A stretch of DNA of 64,000 nt from Adiantum capillus-veneris (GCA_014529385.2 CM043954.1:96055247-96119246); one strand, 5' to 3'; shown: positions 44,888 to 56,715, counted from the stretch's first letter. A program made the numbers and translations. The notes: generated by a model from the sequence alone, not told the origin.

Positions 44888-44899
44888 GCTCTGATACCA
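44888..44899 (-). other. Copia-A primer-binding site (tRNA-iMet)
   Basis: The minus strand reads TGGTATCAGAGC, the standard plant Copia iMet site, 2 bp from the LTR end. Confidence 0.95.
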
Positions 44900-44901
44900 G
44901 T

Positions 44902-45666
44902 TGTTAGGAAATAAGACGTAGCTAAATAGATAATTGAGTAGATTACTTAATGGAGAGAGACAGATTTATATACACGAGATTATAGAGTAGAGAGAGAGAG
45001 AGAGAGAGTACACACGATATACGTGGTTCACCCAATGTGGGCTACGTCCACGGGAAAGCAGCCACTCAATGGATTTAGTACTTCAAAACAAGAAGTAGTT
45101 TACAAAGGGATTATATCCTTAATGGAGCTCCCGCCTTGCTTCACTCTCACCACCTCACACTCACCTTGTTGCATCAACTTCACACTATGAAATGTGTGTA
45201 GAAATGGCCTCCTTTTATAGGCCAAAAGGGTTGCCCTCTCTTATGAGAGACAGCCATGTGTAGCCGCCCTTGTGCGAATAAGTCCAAATCGGACCCTCCA
45301 ATCCGCCCATGTGTGGCCGCCCTTGAGAAGACAAGTACGCTTTTGAATTCGGCCACCGGCCACCGGCCATTGACTTCCGACCACCGGCCATCGGCCATTG
45401 ACTACCGGCCACCGGCCAACCGACCGGTTGTTTTTCGACCACTTTCCGGCCGCCGTCCGGCCATAATATTCAAAAAAAAAAAAGGTCTCGGGGGCCTCCG
45501 CCCCTGAGGCCTTTAAAGTTGCCCCTGATTCTTGTCCGTGAAAATTTTGGTTTCCGGTGAGTGATTTTCCTTCACGCACGATGGCTTCTCCTCATAATGG
45601 GGGCCTTACAAATGTGCGCTTTTACCACAGAAAATTACAAGGGTAAATCAGGCTCCATACTTAACA
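44902..45666 (-). repeat. Copia-A 5' LTR
   Basis: The plus strand runs TGTTAGGAAATAAG to CATACTTAACA. It is nearly identical to 21086-21864, but with one GGCCACC minisatellite unit fewer and a longer AG repeat. Confidence 0.93.
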
Positions 45667-45671
45667 TGGGC

Positions 45672-48600
45672 AAGCGGGTGATGACTCAAGGAAATGAAGC
45701 CTAATAAGCCATGTGGAGGTGTGGACTACATGCTAAAGGAAGTGCTATAGAACATAGGGGAAGATACATAAGTCATCTCCACAAGAGTCCAAATAAGATT
45801 TCGAATTTGACTCTCTTTTACTTTCTGAGGTGACCATTTCTCTCTCTTCTAATTTTAGTGTCAAAAAATGGCCCTATGAACAATAAGTATGGTCCAAGGG
45901 GCTTAAAGAGGGTCATTCATGGCTCTAAAATACTCTCTCTCTCATACACACACACACACACACACACACACTGTGTCACAACAGCTGACCATAACTACAC
46001 ACACACACACACACACACACTTGGTCACGACTTCTGACCTGGATAGTATCTATGGGGCTCGGTTAATGTTCTAAATCACCATTTCTGGCCACAATATATG
46101 ACCTCCAAACACTCGAATCTTTTTCTGAGTTGTGGCTGTAAGGGATTTTTACCTTATGTTTTATATGCTAAATTACTGCCTTGGGGCTGTGGTTGCTCTA
46201 GCATCTCATCTGGAGGGGGTTTGTAGGATACCCTCCGAATCACTGTCTAAGCTCAAGAGATTAAATTGAGCTGTTGCCTGATAAGGGAGCACCCTTATGT
46301 TTTATATGCTAAATTACTGCCTTGGGGCTGTGGTTGCTCTAGCATCTCATCTGGAGGGGGTTTGTAGGATACCCTCCGAATCACTGTCTAAGCTCAAGAG
46401 ATTAAATTGAGCTGTTGCCTGATAAGGGAGCACCCTGTGCTTTACAAAGGCTTGATTTGGATCACATTGGTTGATAGAGCTAGTTACCATAAAGCTAACA
46501 CCTTCCCAGCATCCTATTTTGGCTACCCTATGGGTACCATCCCCTAATCTACCTCCTACCACTTTTAGTTTTTAGCTAAAAACCTACTCTTTGGCTCCTC
46601 AAAAACCGGGGTGGCTTTTAACATCACTATTTTTTACTTAGGGCTTCTTCATGCTGTCGCGACAGTCATTTTGAGTCACTACCTCGCGCAGATGATCTCG
46701 CATAATGAAAGATTGCCTACCTTGGCTTCCCTACCACCCACTCATGGATGGAATCCTACCTGGATTACCTCTTACTTTCATCAAATGCTAGGCGGCCGTG
46801 GCACCACCACTAATGAGTATCTGTCGGAGTGCATCCCTGCCTCCTCCACTATAAAAGGTGAGGGTGTTTTCCCCTCACTTAGGCTTGGTCTTCCTTAGCT
46901 GCTTGGAAAATTGATTGGCATGGTGACTGCTCACAGGTTTTGTTAATCTCATGCTCTGATAGCTGAATATAAAACAAGTTTTTAAACTTTTTTTGGTCTT
47001 TTGGGATTCTTTTGTCTTTTCACATTAGCAAAGGATCATTTTTTTTGGTTGCTTGACTAGTACTGACTACATAAAAGATGACATCAAATCTAGTGATGGT
47101 GCTGGTTATGCATAAACTCTGGTGATGGTATTGGTTTGGGCTTCTTTTACTGACCGATCCTCTGCTAAAAACCTGGTGATGGTGCTAGTTATGTATAAAC
47201 TCTGGTGGTGGTGCTGAGGATGACAGGCTGTTTTACTTTGACATAGTGAAAGAATATGATTAATTTTTTTTATTTTTTTTGCTGGCTTCCAATCCTGTTC
47301 ACTGAATGAAGGAATCTGTAAAGATTTTTTTTTCCCACTAACTGGTAAACTTTACTGCCTGGTTACTGGCCACCAACTCGTTTTTTGGTCTCAATTTTCT
47401 GGTATAAATCTGGTTTTTTTTTCTAAACATAATCATACTCTCTTGGGAACAATTGGGAATAGCTAGATTTGGCTCTGGTGTTGACTTACAATTCTACTTA
47501 GATTTAATGGCCTCCTACAATACATCTAAGGATCTTTACAGATGGGGCTTTCTTTATGCATAGCACTGATTACTTACTCTAGGTCTTTGGTTGCTTGGCA
47601 TAAAAATGACATCAGTTTGGTAAGGGAATTACAAAATAGTACACTAGTTTTGGCTGCCATTTTCTAGATACAATTATATCCACATCAGTATGGGATGATG
47701 TTTGGTGTTGATGAGGGAATATTAAGGCTGAAAGCCTGGTAAGTTGCTGGTTATACATGCTTTTTTTGAGTAATAGAAGGAGGGTTATACTGCCATTCTG
47801 AGATAGCTGCAGTTGGTGATGTTACATTTAAAAAAAAGGGGGGGAGATTTTAATTAGCCTAATCTAGCTGGTTACACACAGTCTCTACATTAATCTTTGG
47901 TATGATTGAATAATAGCAGGGTCTGGTTTTTTCATTTAGCAGAGCTTGGATGATTCAACTGACCCTTACAAATGGGGCCTTCTTCTTGTTGCTTGATACT
48001 GACTGCATACATTAACTCTAATTCTCTACTATGCTAGAATATAACATCTAACTTATCCTGGCTAAATACCTAGTGATGGTGCTGGTTTTTTATGCCATTT
48101 CCTGGTTCAGATTAGTTCACATCAGTAGTTGGTCATACTTGCAAGTTACTCAGGCTTAATCTAAAGGAACACTGCATAGGGTACACTGGTTTTTTGTATG
48201 CCATTTTCTGGTTCAGATTGGTTCACATCAGTATTTGAGGCTTTTTTTCTTCTCTTTCTGATACTAACTAATCCTCTGCTACTCGGCTGAAATATAGCAG
48301 ATACAAGTAGATCCCCGATACAAGGGTTGCTCGATATTTTAAAGTGTTGACAGTTACTCAAGCTTACTTTATGGTTGCTGGTTTGAGGATTGCATACTGG
48401 ATCCTACTTGGATCTACTGCTCTGTTTTTGATTAGTTTGACTGGATCCTACTTTGATAACCTTAGTTAAATCTGATGTTTAAAAGCTTGGTAGCACTACT
48501 GGTTTTGCTGCCGAAATGGGACTCTAGCAAAATATATGAATAACTCTAGCAAAAAATAAAGGATGAAAAATCCTCGAGACTTTAAATGTGCAGGACAGTA

Positions 48601-50435
48601 GCTAGTAAAACTTTTTAAGTTCGACATGGATAACAACTGATAGATTCTTTGAAGCCTGCCATACGTAGCCAAGTCTAACATGTCTGTTGTCTTGACTATA
48701 TGGATGCAGGTGAGAATTCTATCTTGGCTTAAAGAGGTTTAGCTTGCTGCAGTCCGACTTTGGAAGCACTTGATGATGCAATTGGGATAATTTTTGATAC
48801 CCTTGTACAAATTCCTTTGGAATGATACTTCATTCTTACTATATTGTACAGTTTTGATTCATTGAATTGCTTCTGTACATATCTTCGCATTGACATCTTT
48901 AGCCAGTTGTCTTTTTGAACATCTTGTTCAATTGGTGTGTTATTTATTTAATTTAACAGCTACACACACACACACTCTCAAAATCAATACTACTAACTTT
49001 TTCTAACTTTGTTAACACCATCATTAACTTTTTTTACCCTTGTACATTATCACCACTTAGCAATTATCACCTACTTGGATCCTAGCTAAGGTAGCCACCT
49101 ACATGGCTAGGGGCATCTTTTAGGCCTAGTCATCACTTGGGCATCATGCAAAATCAAGGTGGTGGAGAGAAGGCTTCATCATCATCACTGCACCATCATC
49201 TTGAAAAGGTTTATTGTAATCAACACTTAATCCCACCCCTAATCAAGATTCACCTTCACCTATAAAAAGGACCCTCTTTTTCCTTGAAATTCATTCAACA
49301 GGGAGTATGCCAAATTAGCCTTTAGCCTTACACTTGCCTTTAAGGAAGGCTAGTTAAACTTGAAAGAATCCTTGTAAACATCAACTCCAGTTAATCAAGG
49401 CTGAAGTCTTCTATCTCTTGCCATCTTCATAAAATTGGCAAATACTTTCGAAAGGGGTTGATAAGTAAGGTGTTTTCTGCTTTGTTATTTTGTTGATTTT
49501 TGTTTTTTTTGTTTTTCATCTCGAAGTCCAACCTATACCTCTATGTCTTCTACTACTTCTACCTCTACTGCTATCTCCATCTCTCTTGTGTCCTAATTGT
49601 TTCTCTTGAAGGCATTCAAGCAACAATGCTCTATCAACAACCTTCTTGTGTGAAGAAATACTAGTGCACAAGGTACATCTCTCCCCGCTACAGGTACATC
49701 TCTCCTCAAAGTATCCTTATTGCCTACGGGCAATAATAGGGCTTGTGAGGGAAATTTCTCTTCTCTTCACTTTTTTCATATCTACATTTTGTACATACTA
49801 GAGTTATCCTAGATGAATAATCCACATGATATGAATTTCTATCGCTTCCACTCTATGAGATCTATTACAATTAACGTATGGATTAATCATAAGATATATT
49901 TTCAACAATGTATAGTGTTTCTCTTTGGCCTAGAAAGGCTCAATAAAATGCTTCTTTTACCGAATCCCATCATACTACCCCTTCTAGACTATAAATTTTC
50001 TTTTGACATAAGTGTAATTATCTTGCTATGAACCAAGAGGATTTGTAAACACCATTGATTCCAATCACTAGACAAAACATATATATTATCGTAGCACAAA
50101 ATTACAATTTCAATGAACAATTTGAGCCTCTTTGGTCGGCAAAGATTGAACGCCATTAACTCATCTATTAATACTTTCATATTATCCATGATACGATACG
50201 ACCATAGCCTTGATGTTTTTATCTTTGTGTTGTTTTGATACGATCTTTTGTGTTCTTTCTTTGTGTTTGTGAGTGTAAGAGAAAAAGAGTGGGGCTTCTT
50301 TGATTGCACTTCCTTCCAAACCCTAGACTTCATGGCATCTATGGTATAACTCCTTTATATAGTTTTTGGAGTTCTCTCATAAACTCTCATAGCCAAAAGC
50401 CCGGTGCTTTCCTGGCGACCACAAACTTCTCGACA
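45672..50435. other. Gene-free stretch: microsatellites, tandem duplication, T-rich sequence, LTR-like end
   Basis: (AC)n runs lie at 45945-45971 and 45997-46020, and a 141-bp tandem duplication at 46152-46433. T-rich sequence with the phrase GGTGATGGTGCTGGTTATG is repeated at about 47090-47215 and again near 48065. An open frame at 46611-46898 (SHYLAQMISHNERLPTLASLPP) has no recognisable family. A TATA box at 49261-49268 (CCTATAAAAAGG) and the CA end at 50435, just before a tRNA-Trp primer site, mark the last part as the 5' LTR of Gypsy-D; its start is not found. Confidence 0.5.
46152..46433. repeat. Perfect 141-bp tandem duplication
   Basis: The unit starting CCTTATGTTTTATATGC and ending GATAAGGGAGCAC occurs twice in tandem, at 46152-46292 and 46293-46433, with no difference by eye. 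It has no coding content. Confidence 0.93.
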
Positions 50436-50441
50436 TATTTT

Positions 50442-50461
50442 TGGTGAACCCGACGTGAATC
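50442..50461 (+). other. Primer-binding site of Gypsy-D (tRNA-Trp type)
   Basis: TGGTGAACCCGACGTGAATC is the complement of the 3' end of plant tRNA-Trp. It follows a CA-ended LTR-like sequence and precedes a gag ORF by 25 bp. Confidence 0.8.
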
Positions 50462-50485
50462 TACCAGGGTGAGAGTTTGTGAGAG

Positions 50486-51571
50486 ATGAATTTTGACCCA
50501 GGAACAATGCAAATGTTTCAAGCATTTGCAATATTTATGCAACAACAACATGCCACCTAAAGAAGGGAGATTTCAACAACCAAAGCCATACAAGTGGTTG
50601 TCAATAGAATGGATCAATTCAATGGAAAAGATGTAACCAAGTACTTGTACACGTATGTGAAGGAGATGGAGCCGCATCACGTATTAGAATGTGAGATGAT
50701 TCAAAGCTTTGAGCTAGTTTGTTGCTGCTCCAAAAATTAGGGAACATGTTAGGGCAATTAAAGATGGGCATGGGAGAGGAATCTGAGAGAGTGATCAAAA
50801 GGTTATTCTTAGAATGGGTAGTCAAGCCAAAGCAAGGACTATCAACAATAATAAAGCTACTCACGGAATTAGAGTGGCACTATGCACAACTCACTAGGAT
50901 AGAAAAGGCCACTCTAGATGCAGAGAAGAAAGATCTTTTCTTACAAGATGCAGGTAAAGAGTTTCAAGAAAATTTGAAGCTTCTTCTTGAAGATAAACAT
51001 GGTGAGCAAGGACTAAAGACCAACTGGAATGAGGTTGAAGGTGTTGTCTCACTGCTTGCCAAATGACAAAGAAGAAGGGACAAGATGGTAGCAAACACTA
51101 CAAGTCCTTGCACCTCAACTTCTGACAAAATGGTAAATCCTACTTTTATAGCTCCTAAGTTTGACGAGTCCATGATAGATGAGCTGGTGAAGGGAATGCG
51201 TGACTTGAAGGTGAAGCTTGCAAAGCTTGAAGAAAAGTCCAACCATCAGGGCCACTTCCTAGGTAAAGACAATAGCCCAAAGAACAGTTTGTTAATATAT
51301 GTATTTGGTGTGATAGTATAGACCCTGTAAGAAGGGATTCTGATAGTTTTAGTGATGCTTTGACAAAAGATGTTGTCTTTTTCAAGGATGGTAAAATCCA
51401 CTTAAGAGAGACAGGTCTACCCTTGAGAACTAGCTTTCGGAAGGGGGAAATGCAAACGTTAGTTGAAGATATGGCAGCTAATCATGCCACCTCTTTAGTT
51501 GAGGTAGCTACTTATGGAGTAAAAATTGAGCATCTTAGTGATGAAGAGGTGAGTAATCATCATGGTTGACT
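50486..51571 (+). pseudogene. Gypsy-D gag, decayed
   Basis: The ATG at 50486 starts MNFDPGTMQMFQAF, stopped by TAA near 50558. The frame continues with MDQFNGKDVTKYLYTYVKEME and, after a stop and frame change near 50735, LSTIIKLLTELEWHYAQLTRIEKATLDAEKKDLFLQDAGKEFQEN. That is followed by NWNEVEGVVSLLAK. A former zinc knuckle, CIWCDSIDPVRRDS (about 51301-51342), has lost its His and last Cys. Then comes VVFFKDGKIHLRETGLPLRT. This Gag type is found in plant Gypsy elements. The remainder of the element is missing: the sequence switches to minus-strand Copia at about 51740. Confidence 0.75.
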
Positions 51572-51741
51572 TTGGCCAAATTTCATGGAAATAGCTAAAA
51601 GGGAAAAAGAGATTCTACATAAAGCAGGTGATTGCATACGTCTAGAAATAGGGTGGAGCGATCCAGTGGATTCAATGTCTGTGCATGCCTACATTACAAA
51701 CTACCAAAGCCATGAAGCCATTGTAGAAGAAAAGCAGATCA

Positions 51742-52082
51742 GCAGGATTTTCTGTGGTGTGAACTTTGACAAGTTGAAGTTGCTTATCCTCGAGCATTTC
51801 CCTGATGAAATGATACTTCACATCCACATGCTTTGTCTTTGAGTGATAAACTGGATTGCGAGCCAATTGTATAGCACTTTGACTATCACAATATAACACA
51901 GGCATCTCTTCTTTGATTCCCAAATCTGTTACTAGTCCATTAAGCCAAATTGATTCTTTGCATGCCTCTGATGCTGCAACATATTCAGCCTCTGTAGTAG
52001 ACTGAGTAACACAATCTTGTAATCTAGAACGCCATGATACTACTCCACCAGCCAATGTAAAGACATACCCTGACGTAGACCT
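51742..52082 (-). pseudogene. Copia-C RNase H, truncated
   Basis: The minus strand continues the upstream frame after a TGA at about 52083: AGGVVSWRSRLQDCVTQSTTEAEYVAASEACKESIWL, YCDSQSAIQLARNPVYHSKTKHVDVKYHFIR and VHTTENPADLL. It stops being Copia near 51742, before the usual end, where it abuts Gypsy-D sequence. No PPT or 3' LTR of Copia-C is present. Confidence 0.88.
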
Positions 52083-53006
52083 TCAGTTGTCTAAGTCACC
52101 TGCATAATCTGCGTCTGTAAAAACCTTTACACTTAGCTCCTGACTCCCATAGCATATACGCATACTCTTTGTAGCTTTCAGGTATCTCAATATTCCTTTC
52201 ACTGCCTCCCAATGTTTCTTGCCTGGGTTTGACATGTATCGACTTACTACTCCCACTACAAATGCAATGTCTGGGCGAGTAGCAATCATTGCATACATCA
52301 AACTACCCACTGCAGACGCATATGGAATCTTATCCATTTCAGCCTGCTCTTCCTCAGACACAGGATAATCTTGTTTGCTAAGTTTCACATATGGTGGCAA
52401 TGGAACACTCAGTGCCTTTCCCTTCTCCATATTGAAATGTTGCAAAACCTTGTCAATATGCTCTGTTTGAGATAACCAAATCAAACCATCTGGAGGTGTA
52501 GAATTACTCAAAGCTGTGCGAAAAGTGTCCCAACTTTCCAGCAATGTGATCAACAGGAACATAGCTCTAACAGGTTCATCAAACTTGACACCTTGAGCTG
52601 ACAACTGACTATAGATTGTGTTGAATTCATTCAGATGATTGGACATAGGTGTCCCTTCTTTCATCTTCAAGTCAACAAGCTTTTTAAGCCAGTATACCTG
52701 TGAAGCTGCACTCTGCTTCTCATAAAGATCACTCAGCTTTAACCATGCTTGATAAGCCGACAGCTCGTCTGCTACATTGAAGTAAACGCTTTCTGCCAAA
52801 GTTAGCATAATGGTAGAAAGTGCCAATTCATCCATTTTGTTCCATTCATCTTCGTCCATATCTTCTGGTTTTATCCCCTTGAGCTTTATAGGTTTTATCT
52901 TCTTCTTTTGTACCAACACGTGCCAAATCTGCTTCTTCCACAATGGGAAATTGGTTCCATCTAGCTTCTTGATATTGTAAAGAGCAGTGTCCTGTGATCC
53001 AGCCAT
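52083..53006 (-). pseudogene. Copia-C gag fused in frame to RT/RNase H by internal deletion
   Basis: One open frame of 307 codons. Residues 1-170 are Gag (MAGSQDTALYNIKKLDGTNF, WKKQIWHVLV, LYEKQSAASQVYWLKKLVDLKM and WDTFRTALSNSTPPDG). From about residue 173 it reads IWLSQTEHIDKVLQHFNM, DKIPYASAVGSLMYAM, TRPDIAFVVGVVSRYMSNPG and ILRYLKATKSMRIC, the C-terminal end of RT entering RNase H. The knuckle, protease, integrase and most of RT are gone, with the junction near 52485. The Gag start MAGSQD and leader are intact. The TGA at the end interrupts RNase H. Confidence 0.9.
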
Positions 53007-54091
53007 AGCTACGCTTCACAGTAGTTTACTTTCCTGGGAAAAATTCGGTAGAGTTTCCCGTGTAAACTGACCTCTGAACCAATATCAACCTGTCAAATGA
53101 ACCAAGAAAGCTTCAGATTTTGCAGAAATTTTGGCAGAGTCTTTTTTGTAAAATGACTCTGGTGTACTAAAAAACAGACCAAAAAACAGCTCAAAAAACC
53201 ACTGTCTCTCTAACACTGTAAGCTGTGGGTAAACCTGTCCTGCACCTGTACTGTCTTTGACTGTCCTGTCACTATCTTGTAAGCATAGACTGCGACAATG
53301 CCTCAACGGTAGTAAAGCAAAGATGCAATCCCAACTGTCTAACTCACAGTCAATACATCCTAGCTGCCTATCTAAGGGTGCTCGAGGGATCGCTCCAAGA
53401 CCTGTATCACCGAAAGGATCTCAACATTCGAGAATCCCCCAGCTCAATAAAACCTCACTCGACCCTCAACAAAGGCTGCAGTAAATCTGACAGTACATAG
53501 ACTTCCCACAAAGTCATACATCCACAAATTTCCCATTGTATGCTGTAACCGCTGCGGCGGTTGTTTGCTACGTGACTCACAGCCAGCAAACCCTCAACAG
53601 ACATACATTATCTTTGCCAATACATCCCATGTGGAAGTACCTGCAATGTCAAGATGAAATCTGGAATATCAAGCAGCAAACACAAGCTACCTGATGAACT
53701 AGTGGATGTCACCTACAGTCTGTGTGTAGATGCGCCCGTGTCGTATGTGACACGCCTCCAAGAACTGTGAGCCGTCCTTCGATGTGTAGACAGCCACAAA
53801 TCAACACTCTGGGAGTGTCGATATCCTCAACACCTGCAGTCGTAGGCCAAAAACCCCAAATTTGCAGAGTCGGATCTGCACCCGTCGAGACCACGTAGTC
53901 GAAAATGGCCTGCGCAGACCTTTGTCGAAGCCAAACGGTGGCCGAGATGACCTCAGAATGAAATTCTGACAACACCAAGCCCTACGAACTTACCCACAAG
54001 ATTTGGGGCCGTGTCTTTGCCTGTCAAATTTCACTCCAATCTGAGCTGGTGACTCTAGCCTCGTGCAGTGCTGCCCCGAGCCTCGATCTGA
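53007..54091 (-). other. Copia-C 5' leader
   Basis: About 1.1 kb between primer site and Gag start without coding signal; short frames on either strand have no family features. It is a long leader for a Copia element. Confidence 0.6.
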
Positions 54092-54103
54092 GCTCTGATA
54101 CCA
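54092..54103 (-). other. Copia-C primer-binding site (tRNA-iMet)
   Basis: The minus strand reads TGGTATCAGAGC followed by TCAGATCGAGG; 2 bp from the LTR edge at 54106. Confidence 0.93.
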
Positions 54104-54105
54104 GT

Positions 54106-54346
54106 TGAAGGAGTACGAGCGGAAGTGCGACGCGAGAGAGAGTGCGAGAAGAAGAGCACGACGATATGGTGAACTCGCTCTACTGTAATGTGTAGAGCAT
54201 AGTGAGTTCTTATTAGGTTTTAACAAAAGAATATGTGTACATACCTGGCGGCACGCCCACTTACTTGGGCGACCACATTGGGCTTTATACCCCAACACTT
54301 ATCACCTACTCCAAGCTTGTGAGAAGGGAGGCCTACACCAACAACT
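54106..54346 (-). repeat. Copia-C 5' LTR, probably truncated by Copia-B
   Basis: The plus strand begins TGAAGGAGTACG and runs 241 bp to the first base of Copia-B. No clear CA end or duplicated flank is seen, so the rest of the LTR may be lost. Confidence 0.6.
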
Positions 54347-54836
54347 TGTTAGGAAATAAGACGTAGCTAAATAGATAATTGAGTAGATTACTTAATGGAA
54401 AGAGACAGATTTACATACACGAGATTATAGAGTAGAGTGAGAGAGAGAGAGTACACATGATATACGTGGTTCACCCAATGTGGGCTACGTCCACGGGAAA
54501 GCAGCCACTCAATGGCTTTAGTACTTCAAAACAAGAAGTAGTTTACAAAGGGATTATACCCTTTTGGAGCTCCTGCCTTGCTTCACTCTCACCTCCTCAC
54601 ACTCACCCTGTTGCATCAACTTCACACTATATAACGTGTGTAGAAATGGCCTCCTTTTATAGGCCAAAAGGGTTGCCCTCTCTTATGAGAGGCAGCCATG
54701 TGTAGCCGCCCTTGTGTGAATAAGTTCAAATCGGACCCTCCAATCCGCCCATGTGTGGCCGCCCTTGTGTAGACAAATCCGCTTTTGAATTCGGCCACCG
54801 GCCATTGACTTCGGACCACCGGCCACCGGCCAACCG
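54347..54836 (-). repeat. Copia-B 3' LTR, truncated
   Basis: Starts TGTTAGGAAATAAG and matches the Copia-A LTR up to GGCCAACCG inside the minisatellite. Confidence 0.92.
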
Positions 54837-55580
54837 CCCAAAGCTCAAGCGGTAGGCCTGCATGTAGCTGCATGCTTCGTGCTCGCTCCATGATTGTCCT
54901 GTTCATCCTTTCGGAAATCCCATTTTGTTGAGGTGTCCTTGGGGTTGTCCGTTGCCTCCGAATGCCATTGCTATCAGAAAAGCTTTCAAAAACTTGGCTG
55001 CAATATTCGCCTCCATTGTCGGATCTGAGGCATTGAACCTTGGTACCTGTTTTATTCTCCACAAAGGCTTTCCACCTTTGAAATATGGAAAATACATCGG
55101 ATTTATTCTTCATGATATAAACCCATGTTTTTCTAGTCGCATCGTCTATGAATGTTACAAAGTACAATGAGCCACCAAGTGATGGTGTACTTGCAGGACC
55201 CCAAACATCAGAATGAACCAACTCAAGTTTTTATTTTTTCTTTCATTTCCTGATTTTTGAAATTTTACCCTCTTTTGTTTACCACAAACACAATCTTCAC
55301 AGAACTCTAAGTCCACTTCTTTCAAACCTAGTAGAAGCTTCTTTGTTTGAAGGATTTCCATTCCTTTGGCACTCATATGCCCAAGTCGGCAGTGCCACAC
55401 CGCAATGTCAACTTCTGTAGTTGCTACACAAGTTGAAGGTTGCGTGCTAACAGTACACAAGTAAAGTGTACCGACTTTTTCTCCCTTGGCAACCACCAAC
55501 GATCCCTTTGAGATCTTCCACCGTTTGTTTCCGAATGCAATGTTGTGACCTTCATCGTCCAATTGTCCTGTAGAGATCAA
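54834..55580 (-). pseudogene. Copia-B integrase (N-terminal and core), truncated
   Basis: The minus-strand frame 55580-55155 covers ISTGQLDDEGHNIAFGNKRW, HCRLGHMSAKGM and FCEDCVCGKQKR. A frameshift near 55200 leads to VHSDVWGPASTPSLGGSLYF, LRSDNGGEYCSQVF and NGISERMNRTIMERARSM with the DDE residues. The frame then passes through the deletion point into translated LTR minisatellite. Here the codon that is TAA in Copia-A is CAA. Confidence 0.9.
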
Positions 55581-56541
55581 ATTTTTGCGAAGAGAAGGAA
55601 CATGCCTAACATCTTTAAGCTTCTATTCATTTTTGTTAGTAGTTTTGATAGAAACTGTACCTTTGCCGCCAACAATCGCACAAGCTTCATCATCTCCCAA
55701 GTATACATACCCAAAATTACCTTTGGTGTAATCTTGGAAATGTTGCTTGTGTGGTGTCGCATGGAATGAAGCCCCAGAATCTACTATCCAAGAATTAGAC
55801 ACATTGTCTAATGAGAGAATTAGAGCATCTTGCTCTGCCACATTGGCCTCCGATGTTGGCTTGTTGTCTTGAGACTCACTCTCCTTCTTCTTCTTGGACC
55901 AGAAATCCTTCTTGACGTTGCCCTTCTTGCCGCAGTTCCAACATTCAAGAACTGACTTTGTGCGTAACTTGCTTCGTCTTGAGCGATCACGACCCTTTTG
56001 GTTTTTGAACCTCTCCTTAGGCCTTCCTCTTGTTTCCACTGACAGTACAACACTTGATGATTCTCCTGTGCTTCTCCTTCGTATTTCCTCGCTTAGGAGA
56101 ACACCCACAACATCATCAAACTTAAGAGTATTTGTGCCAGAGGTAGAATTACTTACAGCCATCACAAGGCTGTCCCAACTATCCGGTAGAGATGATAGTA
56201 TAAGGAGGGCTCGCCCTACGTCATCGAAATTGATTTTCACCGATCGAAGTTGACTTATGTTTGTGTTTAAGTCATTTAGGTGTTCTGCAACTGAACCATT
56301 CTTTGCCATCTTTAGATTGAACAAGCGCTTCATAAGAAATACCTTATTGGATGCCGATGGTTTGTCGTAGAAGTCGTCAAGTGACTTCATCAAGTCCTCC
56401 GTGGTCTTCATCTCTAAAACATTGAAGGCCACCGTTGACGCCAAGCTTAACCGGATTGTTCCCAGTGCCTTTCGATCAAGGACAATCCATGCTTCATTTG
56501 CCATCGTTGAGGGCTTCTTTGCAAGACCCCCTAGTGGCAAA
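55581..56541 (-). pseudogene. Copia-B gag and protease
   Basis: Frame 56540-55623: DEAWIVLDRKALGTIRLSLA, FLMKRLFNLKMAKNGSVAEHL, LPDSWDSLVMAVSNSTSGTN, the knuckle CWNCGKKGNVKKDF (His and last Cys lost) and WIVDSGASFHATPH. The region spanning the Gypsy-B insertion point of Copia-A is whole here. The Gag start segment (56542-56641) lies in the same frame before a TAG at about 56552. Confidence 0.92.
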
Positions 56542-56641
56542 TAGAGGTCCTTCTAGTAGAGATACTCTTCAATTTGCATCTTCCAATGTTGGTAGTTTTT
56601 TCCGTTGAACTTCTCAATCTTGAGCTTCCCTTCCTCTGCCA
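56542..56641 (-). pseudogene. Copia-B gag N-terminal segment
   Basis: MAEEGKLKIEKFNGKNYQHW at the 5' end, followed by EEYLY and a TAG where Copia-A has Gln. Confidence 0.85.
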
Positions 56642-56701
56642 TAACTCCCACTCAATTCAAGGAATCCTTTCCTTGAGATAATTTAGCTACGGGCAAACCT
56701 T

Positions 56702-56713
56702 GCTCTGATACCA
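56702..56713 (-). other. Copia-B primer-binding site (tRNA-iMet)
   Basis: The minus strand reads TGGTATCAGAGC. Confidence 0.95.
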
Positions 56714-56715
56714 GT

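Larger units (their letters stand above)
21086..45666 (-). mobile_element. Copia-A: Ty1/Copia element, minus strand, split by Gypsy-B
   Basis: LTRs lie at 21086-21864 (3') and 44902-45666 (5'); an iMet primer site, gag, protease, integrase, RT, RNase H and PPT follow in Copia order on the minus strand. About 19 kb of Gypsy-B sits inside gag. Without it Copia-A is about 5.6 kb, a normal size. Coding breaks (TAA at about 24080, TGA near 23582, frameshifts near 23722 and 23130, and a 26-bp insertion at 22626-22651) show it is dead besides the interruption. Confidence 0.93.
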
